7,197 bases of DNA from an uncultured Bacillus sp. (GTDB taxonomy: Bacteria; Bacillota; Bacilli; Bacillales; DSM-1321). Below the pieces are notes generated by a model. The model searched no databases. It was not told the origin of the DNA and saw only the letters and a program-made list of their open reading frames with translations. Below, piece by piece: positions 1 to 5,832 of this stretch. Both the position numbers and the translations under genes were made by a program. Location of the stretch: NCBI GenBank assembly GCA_934215995.1, contig CAKQBC010000121.1, forward strand, positions 1 through 7,197, in the 5' to 3' direction. Numbering within the stretch: position 1 is the stretch's first letter; each line of letters begins with the position of its first letter.

Positions 1-250
1 CCGCTGCCTGACGTGAAATCTCCACCAGGCCCGGGTACTTTCTTCTTCTTCCCCGCAGCAGCATGGCTTTTCTGTTCTTCGAATTTTGTTTTACAATTTC
101 AGCGAGGGCTGATCGACTGAAGATTTCATAGATGAGCTCTTCCTCCGTCACGGTCTTCGCCAGAGCTTCCAGCGCACAGATCAGGGGGCCGGGAGAGGTA
201 CTTTCCCGCCCCACATCGGAATTGCCTTCGCCGGTAATGAGGAAAAACAT
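1..250 (-). CDS. TOPRIM/DUF4276-like protein, N-terminal fragment (runs off the left edge)
   Basis: Open reading frame from the ATG at 250-248 with no stop to the left edge (83 full codons). It begins MFFLITGEGNSDVGRE: a short hydrophobic strand followed by a GEG-x-SD motif, the position of the metal-binding glutamate at the start of TOPRIM-like and DUF4276-like nuclease domains. Later in the fragment a basic run RGRRRK (about residues 68-73) precedes YPGLVEISRQAA. The start lies 1 nt after the ATPase stop, and an AGGAG inside the last ATPase codons is its ribosome site, so the two are co-translated. Such proteins commonly sit beside OLD/SMC-like ATPases in defence loci and are thought to be the nuclease effector; that role is inferred here. 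The downstream acidic residues (DxD-type) that would confirm TOPRIM are outside the window. The reading frame is secure, the family assignment moderate. Confidence 0.72.
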   Translation of the reverse strand, partial: MFFLITGEGNSDVGRESTSPGPLICALEALAKTVTEEELIYEIFSRSALAEIVKQNSKNRKAMLLRGRRRKYPGLVEISRQAA

Positions 251-251
251 C

Positions 252-1415
252 TTATTTCTCCTGTTCCGCAACAGCTTTTTCCGCCAGATCGTTGGTGAGT
301 TTGACCAGATCCGTGTCGCCCATGGCCTCGCCCGGTCCCAGGAAACGTAACTTTTCCGCGATTTCCGGAAGCTCGAAGAACCGAGTTGCCCGGGTGGAGC
401 CCTTTTTATCCTTGAACAGCAGCACAACACTCTGTCGTGCCTCCTCGTCGGAGAGGTAATTCAGCACCAGTGCGCTGTGCGTGGTGACCATCACCTGCTT
501 CCCATTGAAATTGCGAAGCGTATCCAGCAGCTTTTCAATCAGCTCCTGATTGATCCCGTTCTCAATCTCGTCAAAAAGTAAAAATTTTTTCTTGCTATAT
601 TTTTGAGTCAGAATTGCGATGATACGCAAGAAACCATCGTTTACATGGGTTGCCGGGATTTCCGATCCTGTAACTTCCTTTGACAGCAGTTGTTTCCAGC
701 CGAACTTTTTATTTTTTATATAGAAATTATTAATATGATGATAGTAATTTTTAATAGTAGAATTCAATTCGCTGTAGTTTTCTTTAGACAAATTATATAA
801 AAAACCGGCCAACCCTTCTCCACCAATTCCCATGTTTTCAACTGGTTTTGACGCATGGCGTAAAGTTTCAGGAGAAAGTAATTCAAGCGATTTCAGACCT
901 TGCAGCTCATCTCTAACGGCACAAATTACAGCATCATCATACGTAAATGCGGATAATGCAGATCCTTTATAATTGTAATCGGAAATATTTTTCGACACAA
1001 TTTTAGTTGTTTCCAGGGGCATTCCTTCATACAGCAATCGCCCATCCCTTAATATTAAATAATATTTCTCTATTTTATTCTGGATATGATTATATGTAAA
1101 AATGGATTCCTCGCTAAACTTCATCCGATCAACATTGTATTTCCCTGCCCAGAAAATTTCTTCGAACTGAGGAATTTTGAATGTAATGCGAAAAGCAATT
1201 GTCCGGAGTTTCTCCCCCGCGGTCAGAAGTTCATTTCTACTCCATCCACGAAAATCAGTTTGACCAGATACCAAATGACCAAGAAAATCCAACGCTTGCA
1301 GTAGAGTCGTTTTACCTGCACCATTTAAGCCGATCAGACAGGTAAACATGCCGATATTGTCTAAGTCAAAATCACTTAATGATTTAAAATTTCTAATTTG
1401 TATCCGGGTAATCAT
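252..1415 (-). CDS. AAA family ATPase of the SMC/OLD-like (AAA_21/AAA_15) type, probable defence ATPase
   Basis: 387 residues. It opens with the typical MITRIQIRNFKSL strand, then Walker A GLNGAGKTT (29-37), an ABC-type signature VNDGFLR (258-264), Walker B LLFDEIE (279-285) with the catalytic glutamate, and an H-switch TTHS (311-314). All ATP-binding parts are therefore intact. The region between Walker A and the signature (about 90-245) is a divergent helical insert with many Lys, Asn and Tyr residues. The C-terminal tail carries GPGEAMGDTDLV (361-371). No TOPRIM domain is fused; instead the next gene, 1 nt downstream, encodes a TOPRIM-like partner. The pair resembles two-gene OLD-like or PARIS-like arrangements, in which the ATPase senses or scaffolds and the partner cuts. 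The ATG at 1415 has GGGAG upstream and lies 14 nt after the helicase stop. The insert is very AT-rich compared with the gene ends. Fold is certain; the role in defence is inferred from context. Confidence 0.93.
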   Translation of the reverse strand: MITRIQIRNFKSLSDFDLDNIGMFTCLIGLNGAGKTTLLQALDFLGHLVSGQTDFRGWSRNELLTAGEKLRTIAFRITFKIPQFEEIFWAGKYNVDRMKFSEESIFTYNHIQNKIEKYYLILRDGRLLYEGMPLETTKIVSKNISDYNYKGSALSAFTYDDAVICAVRDELQGLKSLELLSPETLRHASKPVENMGIGGEGLAGFLYNLSKENYSELNSTIKNYYHHINNFYIKNKKFGWKQLLSKEVTGSEIPATHVNDGFLRIIAILTQKYSKKKFLLFDEIENGINQELIEKLLDTLRNFNGKQVMVTTHSALVLNYLSDEEARQSVVLLFKDKKGSTRATRFFELPEIAEKLRFLGPGEAMGDTDLVKLTNDLAEKAVAEQEK

Positions 1416-1429
1416 AATCAGGTCTCCCG

Positions 1430-4372
1430 CTATTGTATTTTCCAGTAAATGGTGAACAACGGAGTGTTTGTGACATTCTGTACAAGTTTTCTTTTTAACG
1501 CTGTAAGAATAACTTTTCTCTTTGCCTCATAGTCCTCTTCCACATCATCAATGTTGCGGCGGACTCTGCGCTTTTTACGCTCAAGTGCATCCACGCGCTC
1601 CATGGCTTCAGCCAATTCATTCTGATTGCCAGCCAGTTCAACCGCATGCTTGGCAGAACGCAATTCCTGTTTTACCTGCTTCAACTCCCGTTCTGCGGCT
1701 ACTACTTGGTCCTCTACCCAGCGGCTCAACTGTTCCTGCCGGGATTTGAAAAGTTCATTATTGCTTTCCATAGACTTTTGCATTGTTGAATTGGCAAGCA
1801 GTTCCATATCTGCACGCAACAATTCTGCTTTTTCCGCAGGTACGCTACGCAACTCATTTGTTACGGCATCAAGCTTAAAAAGTTGACTCAAAATCTCATT
1901 GGGAACACTTTCCATATCATCAGTGAGTCCGCTGAACAACAGAAAATCTTCTTTATCCAAACTGTTGATGGACAGATGATTCAATGACAGATATCCGGAC
2001 TTTCCCTTCAAAGATTCCAAGACAGAGATTTTTGCCGGATAATCACTCAAGTTGAAAGTGACTTCACGGCACGGCACATCCAAGTTTTTTGCCTGTTCAA
2101 TGCACCATTCCCCAAGGGCTGTATTCATGCGGTAGATAATCCCGCCATCAGCCGTATATCGTTGTTCTGCGTTTTCTTTTCGGACATCATTTTTAGGCTT
2201 GAGATGGTATTTGCCACATTCCACATTGGGATCAGGAAAATCATTCAAGTTGAAAGAAAGCATTTCATCGTTAAAATCTGCCTTGTTTCCAAGGACGACC
2301 TTCGTTAAGTTCCAGAATTTCAGCCCCAATTCGTCAAGCAGATGAAGTGCATCATCATAATCTATTTTCAAACGCCGGTGAACATCTTCATCGAAGTTTT
2401 CCAAAATTTGCTTTTTGACATTCTGAAGTTTTTCCGCAATACGGGCTTCCAGTTCCGCCTGAAGTTTATCAAAACATTCTTTTATTTCGGCTTCTGTTCT
2501 GCATTGCTGGTACAACTGCAAAATCTTGAGTTCCAAACCGGTAGAGTTGTCAATTTTACCGAGCACATCATCTGAAGCGCCGAAAATACCGTCAAAAAGC
2601 TGAAATTTGTGTTCGAGCAATTCATAAACCCGCTTGTCAGCCGCATTGCGTTCATTCAGAAAATTTATCACCACAACATCATACTTCTGACCATACCGGT
2701 GACAGCGTCCGATCCGTTGCTCAATCCTTTGCGGATTCCACGGCAAATCATAGTTAATTACCAGAGAGCAAAATTGCAGATTTATACCTTCTGCGCCGGC
2801 TTCTGTGGCAATAAGGATTTTGGCTTTATTCTTAAAGCGATCTATTAAAGCATAGCGCAACATAATGGCTTTACTGCCATCGGTATTCACGTTTGAGTCA
2901 TATTTATTTTCCGCCATATACTCTGCATATATCTTTTCTGCTTCTGGATCACGCTTGCCGCCGCCGGAAAAGCAAACAACTTCACCCATATAACCATTTT
3001 GTTCCAGATAATTACGCAGATACTCCATGGAACGCCTGGACTCAGTAAAGATTACAGCCTTTTCGGCTGCGCCCAATTCCCGCATCTTTTCCCAGCCGTT
3101 TTTCAACGCCGTAAGCAGATGTTTGGTTTTGGTATCAGTTCCCATACCGGAAGACCAGACAATAAAACGGTCAATTTCGTTAATTTCATCCTGTAGTTTA
3201 CGATAGTCTATTGTTTGAACTCCAGCATCTTCTCCCGGCGGAACTGCGACAACATTATCTAATTCATCGTCGTCTGATTGAAGTTCTGAATTTAGCATTA
3301 TGTCATCGAGATACTCCTCAAAAATCTCTTCATCAAGCAAATCGGTATTCAGTAAATTTTGAGCGTTATCTGCCGTATCCTTTTGAAGCTGCAACAGCCT
3401 GTTTTTAATAGCAATAAGCGTTCCCTGCAATGCCACCGGACTTGAAGCTAACAGTTTTCGAACAAGTAAAACCATCAGATGTCGTTGCTGAGTCGGAAAA
3501 GCGTAGGTGTCATCTTTTTGCAAAAAGCTTGATACAGCTTCATAAAAACGCTGTTCCTCATCGGTTGGCGAAAAAGGAATTGTCATCAGGCGTCTTGCTG
3601 TATAGCGTATAAATTCGAGAACATCTTTGCGTAAAGTGCGTTTGCAAAATCCGCCTAAACGCTTACGAAGATCATCTAAATCTCCATCCACATTAGCATA
3701 CATGCTTTTGAAAGTCGGTAAATCTCCAAACATCTGTTCATCAATCAAGGTAGAAAGTCCGTACAGCTCAGAAAGTGAATTCTGCAGCGGAGTGGCGGTT
3801 AACAGTATTTTTTTCCTGTCTTCCAATGCCCAGCGGATATTCTGTCCTATTTTATTGCTCTGCTGATGAGCATTGCGCAATTTATGTGCTTCATCAATTA
3901 CAACAAGATCCCAGGCAACCTTTTTTACTTCGGTTGCCATTTTGCCGATATAATGATAAGAGGATATTACAATAGACGAATGATTAAACGGATTAGCACA
4001 TCCAGACTTTTGAATTTGATTATATGCCTTTGCGTCAATTACCACAGCCGGCAAATTGAATTTTTCTTCCAGTTCGACTTGCCATTGTTTCCGCAGAGCC
4101 GCCGGACAAATGACTAACAAATGTCGTTTACGCTCAGCCCAGAATTGACAAAGCGCCAGCCCTGCTTCAATAGTTTTTCCTAATCCAACTTCGTCAGCCA
4201 GCAATACACCTTTCGACAAAGGAGAATGCAACGCAAATAATGCAGCTTCCACCTGATGCGGATTTAAATCAACAGAGGCATCGAACAGAGATTGACCAAT
4301 TCTGTCAACACCATTGCCACCGACCTTAGTCAGTTCATAAGCATAATATTTTGCATGATAGTTTGTAAGCAT
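1430..4372 (-). CDS. SNF2-type superfamily 2 helicase/translocase of a defence-associated family
   Basis: 980 residues with two complete RecA-like lobes. Lobe 1 has a Q-like motif LNPHQ (36-40), Walker A in ADEVGLGKTIEAG (59-71), motif Ia CPAALRKQW (89-97), DEAH (160-163) and motif III LLTATP (190-195). Lobe 2 has IFTESRR (441-447), motif V ATEAGAEGINLQ (522-533) and motif VI QRIGRCHRYGQ (552-562). The lobes are separated by an acidic linker (about 343-373). After the motor come about 400 residues of unrecognised C-terminal domain, with a highly charged, probably coiled-coil stretch at about 885-960. No nuclease motif is obvious. Proteins of this type move along double-stranded DNA, and relatives (RapA/HepA-like, DISARM DrmD-like) recur in restriction and defence clusters. 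The ATG at 4372 is 2 nt after the regulator stop, with AGGAAG as its ribosome site. DNA translocation is well supported by motifs; the biological target is not visible. Confidence 0.95.
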   Translation of the reverse strand: MLTNYHAKYYAYELTKVGGNGVDRIGQSLFDASVDLNPHQVEAALFALHSPLSKGVLLADEVGLGKTIEAGLALCQFWAERKRHLLVICPAALRKQWQVELEEKFNLPAVVIDAKAYNQIQKSGCANPFNHSSIVISSYHYIGKMATEVKKVAWDLVVIDEAHKLRNAHQQSNKIGQNIRWALEDRKKILLTATPLQNSLSELYGLSTLIDEQMFGDLPTFKSMYANVDGDLDDLRKRLGGFCKRTLRKDVLEFIRYTARRLMTIPFSPTDEEQRFYEAVSSFLQKDDTYAFPTQQRHLMVLLVRKLLASSPVALQGTLIAIKNRLLQLQKDTADNAQNLLNTDLLDEEIFEEYLDDIMLNSELQSDDDELDNVVAVPPGEDAGVQTIDYRKLQDEINEIDRFIVWSSGMGTDTKTKHLLTALKNGWEKMRELGAAEKAVIFTESRRSMEYLRNYLEQNGYMGEVVCFSGGGKRDPEAEKIYAEYMAENKYDSNVNTDGSKAIMLRYALIDRFKNKAKILIATEAGAEGINLQFCSLVINYDLPWNPQRIEQRIGRCHRYGQKYDVVVINFLNERNAADKRVYELLEHKFQLFDGIFGASDDVLGKIDNSTGLELKILQLYQQCRTEAEIKECFDKLQAELEARIAEKLQNVKKQILENFDEDVHRRLKIDYDDALHLLDELGLKFWNLTKVVLGNKADFNDEMLSFNLNDFPDPNVECGKYHLKPKNDVRKENAEQRYTADGGIIYRMNTALGEWCIEQAKNLDVPCREVTFNLSDYPAKISVLESLKGKSGYLSLNHLSINSLDKEDFLLFSGLTDDMESVPNEILSQLFKLDAVTNELRSVPAEKAELLRADMELLANSTMQKSMESNNELFKSRQEQLSRWVEDQVVAAERELKQVKQELRSAKHAVELAGNQNELAEAMERVDALERKKRRVRRNIDDVEEDYEAKRKVILTALKRKLVQNVTNTPLFTIYWKIQ

Positions 4373-4374
4373 GC

Positions 4375-4602
4375 TTACTTCCTGTTGATATTTTTATCAT
4401 CTTCCGGAAGAATATCCATAATATCGCCGACATTGCAGTGCAAAGCACTGCAAATTTTCTTCAACACTTCCATTGAGACGTTTTCATCTTTGCCAAGTTT
4501 AGCCAGTGAACAAGTGCTTATGTGGGCCGCATCTCGTAGATCGACACGCCGCATCTTTAAATCTATAAGTTTCTTCCACAACTTATTATAGCAAACCTTC
4601 AT
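4375..4602 (-). CDS. Small Cro/C1-type (XRE-like) helix-turn-helix regulator
   Basis: 75 residues from the ATG at 4602, which has AAGGA about 7 nt upstream. A TTG 36 nt further upstream is in frame but lacks such a site, so the ATG is preferred. The protein is essentially a single HTH domain: KLWKKLIDLKMRRVDLRDA (7-25), then a recognition-helix segment STCSLAKLGKDENVSMEVLKKIC, then the conserved ending ALHCNVGDIMDI of the HTH_26/Cro-C1 class. It is the first gene of the minus-strand operon and ends 2 nt before the helicase start. Its likely job is autoregulation of the defence operon, keeping expression low. A 13-bp palindrome 39 nt upstream of its start (4641-4653) is a plausible operator. 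Fold assignment is strong; the regulatory role is inferred from position and size. Confidence 0.88.
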   Translation of the reverse strand: MKVCYNKLWKKLIDLKMRRVDLRDAAHISTCSLAKLGKDENVSMEVLKKICSALHCNVGDIMDILPEDDKNINRK

Positions 4603-4636
4603 GACATATCCTTCAGTCTGATGACAACAAATACCC

Positions 4637-4673
4637 AATATAGTAATATACTACATGTTTTTGAAAATACAAA
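4637..4673 (-). promoter_or_regulatory. Candidate promoter and palindromic operator of the minus-strand operon
   Basis: Read on the minus strand, there are two overlapping candidate -10 boxes TATATT (4650-4645 and 4642-4637). The second has a -35-like TTCAAA (4665-4660) at 17-nt spacing, 4/6 matches. The 13-bp perfect palindrome TAGTA-TAT-TACTA (4653-4641) covers the -10 region, a position where a bound repressor would block RNA polymerase. The small HTH protein encoded 39 nt downstream is the obvious candidate ligand. The -35 is weak, so the exact promoter is uncertain; the palindrome itself is plain in the sequence. Confidence 0.42.
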
Positions 4674-4697
4674 CTGCAAATACGCATTTTCAAATCT

Positions 4698-4764
4698 AAA
4701 AAGCCGACTATTTATTGCTCCCGGTCGGCACGGGAGGCGGGCGGCGGCAGGAGCATAGCTCCGC
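4698..4764 (-). ncRNA. Candidate structured RNA: hairpin, H-type pseudoknot and U tract
   Basis: On the minus strand, a hairpin GGAGC-TAT-GCTCC (4762-4750), extendable by GGC/GCC with one bulged T, is followed by two interleaved perfect 6-bp stems. Stem 1 is CTCCCG (4736-4731) with CGGGAG (4723-4718). Stem 2 is GCCGAC (4729-4724, inside the stem 1 loop) with GTCGGC (4708-4703). Loop lengths are 1, 0 and 9 nt, and the long loop CAATAAATA is A-rich, which is the favourable geometry for an H-type pseudoknot. TTTTT follows at 4702-4698. Stem 2 alone with the T tract could act as an intrinsic terminator. The element lies upstream of the operon promoter, so it could be a small RNA with its own terminator, a leader attenuator if transcription starts further upstream, or a terminator shielding the operon. 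No clear promoter was found for it and it matches no RNA family I recognise. Confidence 0.42.
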
Positions 4765-4862
4765 CTGTCGTCTTTTGTCATGGCTCTGGCGGCGGTTATA
4801 CAATGGACGCTGACCAAGTATTAAGCCAGCAGAGTATTACAATTATTCGGCATCTTTTTTGT

Positions 4863-5009
4863 CGTCGAACCCGAGTCGTCGGTAGCTTTCCGGATGGATA
4901 CTCGGCTATGATGCTGTTCGGAGCCAGGCTCAAACATATTTCCACAACAAAATGGGGTACTCGGCTGTACATGACCACTTGTAAACTTTACGAAGGTGAT
5001 GAAAAGTAA
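4863..5009 (+). pseudogene. 3' remnant of an IS256-family transposase gene
   Basis: The last 48 codons before the TAA at 5007 read RRTRVVGSFPDG, then AMMLFGARLKHI, then KWGTRLYM. This is the characteristic C-terminal end of IS256/mutator-family transposases (R-RTRVVG-FP-G-SA--L--ARL-H). The catalytic DDE domain and everything upstream are missing: the frame is open only back to about 4803, and the residues before RRTRVVG no longer resemble the family clearly. The fragment cannot be an active enzyme. It is followed about 40 nt later by a sequence resembling an IS256-type terminal repeat, so the right end of the element survives while the left is deleted. This marks past insertion and recombination between the two defence modules. 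Confidence 0.75.
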
Positions 5010-5050
5010 CTGCGGCAAGTTACGTTTGTCATCTGTAATCATTCAGAAAC

Positions 5051-5076
5051 AAATGTGCGCAAAATATCGGACACTA
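5051..5076 (+). mobile_element. Putative right terminal inverted repeat of the IS256-type remnant
   Basis: Downstream of the transposase remnant stop lies ATGTGCGCAAAATATCGG followed by ACACTA. An A/T-rich core ending in GGACACTA resembles the outer ends I recall for many IS256-family elements (about 25-30 nt, located shortly after the transposase stop). The matching left repeat would read TAGTGTCCGATATTTTGCGC; I do not find it in this window, consistent with a truncated element. Assigned from position and family resemblance, not from a paired repeat. Confidence 0.45.
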
Positions 5077-5148
5077 GTTCTGATGCTGTTTTTTTGATGC
5101 AGCATGTTAACAATAGACAATATTTCAGAGAGGGAGTGTTAATTTTTC

Positions 5149-5200
5149 TTGATAAATCGGCAAATTGATGTATAGTAAGTACAGAAAAACGATACTTACT
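5149..5200 (+). promoter_or_regulatory. abiE promoter with perfect inverted-repeat operator
   Basis: The -35 TTGATA (5149-5154) and -10 TATAGT (5171-5176) are each 5/6 to consensus with 16-nt spacing, giving a strong promoter. A perfect 8-bp inverted repeat AGTAAGTA (5174-5181) and TACTTACT (5193-5200), spaced by 11 nt, overlaps the -10 and start region and ends 8 nt before the abiEi ATG. AbiEi proteins are known to bind inverted repeats in their own promoter and repress it, so this is very probably the AbiEi operator. The second arm lies near a weak ribosome site (GGA at 5201-5203), so a hairpin in the leader could also limit translation. Confidence 0.8.
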
Positions 5201-5208
5201 GGACATTT

Positions 5209-5832
5209 ATGAATATTGGAATCAGACAACTTATTGAGAGCGATGTCTTTGATTACGCTCAATTAATCGATGTTTTATCCGGATATGGCAATGTCCGGGC
5301 AAAGATCGGGCGCTTGCTTGCATCCGGCGAAATCATCCGGATCAAGAAGGGAATTTATACCTTTCCTGAATATCTTCGCCGTTCCCCTCTGAATCCGTGT
5401 GTGCTTGCCAATATGATTTATGGTCCGAGTTATGTAAGCAGTGATTATGCTCTTTCCTATTACGGTTTGATCCCTGAACGGGTAGAACTGGTGACCTCCA
5501 TGACCACCGGACGCCCCAGAAGATTTTCTACCCCGGTCGGGAACTTCGCCTATTTTCAACGGAATGCAGCCGATTATTCCACGGGAATCGAGTGTATGGA
5601 AACGCCAGGAGGCAGTTTTCTTATGGCATCAAAGGAAAAGGCGGTTTATGACAAGGCTCTTACGGACAAGCGTTTTGACGGAAAAAATATCAGGGAATAT
5701 CTGCTGGATGATCTACGCATTGACGAAGAATCTCTTTCTGGATTGAATCCGGATATTTTGAGTGCATTAAATGCAAATTCTACCGGACGCCAGAAGAAAC
5801 TTGTCCGGTTTTTAGAGGAGAATTACGCATGA
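5209..5832 (+). CDS. abiEi: AbiEi, type IV antitoxin and transcriptional autoregulator
   Basis: 207 residues. The N-terminal part (about 1-55) is a winged helix ending RAKIGRLLASGEIIRIKKGIY, typical of the AbiEi_4-like DNA-binding domain. The central family core follows: YGPSYVSSDYALSYYGLIPE (71-90) and TSMTTGRPRRFSTPVGNFAYF (96-116), then ASKEKAVYDKAL (140-151). Family knowledge: AbiEi represses its own operon by binding inverted repeats and counteracts the AbiEii toxin without forming a stable complex (type IV arrangement). The perfect dyad just upstream fits this. The ATG at 5209 has only a weak GGA ribosome site but is placed correctly after the promoter and operator. It overlaps abiEii by 4 nt (ATGA), the usual coupling. 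Length is normal and nothing is broken. Confidence 0.93.
   Translation: MNIGIRQLIESDVFDYAQLIDVLSGYGNVRAKIGRLLASGEIIRIKKGIYTFPEYLRRSPLNPCVLANMIYGPSYVSSDYALSYYGLIPERVELVTSMTTGRPRRFSTPVGNFAYFQRNAADYSTGIECMETPGGSFLMASKEKAVYDKALTDKRFDGKNIREYLLDDLRIDEESLSGLNPDILSALNANSTGRQKKLVRFLEENYA

Noticed and set aside
4603..4638. Upstream TTG start of the HTH regulator (12 extra residues)
   Set aside because: The extra segment would lie over the ribosome site AAGGA of the ATG at 4602 and adds sequence not typical of the family.
4599..4817. Minus-strand open frame of 72 codons across the GC-rich block
   Set aside because: It overlaps the regulator start, the structured element and the promoter; it has no family resemblance and is rich in chance Ala/Arg/Pro runs caused by the GC-rich sequence.
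4796..5042. Two minus-strand open frames opposite the transposase remnant
   Set aside because: They are antisense to recognisable IS256 coding sequence, and neither has a ribosome site or family-like features.
5083..5105. Inverted repeat ATGCTG ... CAGCAT with 11-nt loop
   Set aside because: The stem is only 6 bp, no T tract follows it in the plus direction, and the loop is a T run; weak and probably chance.
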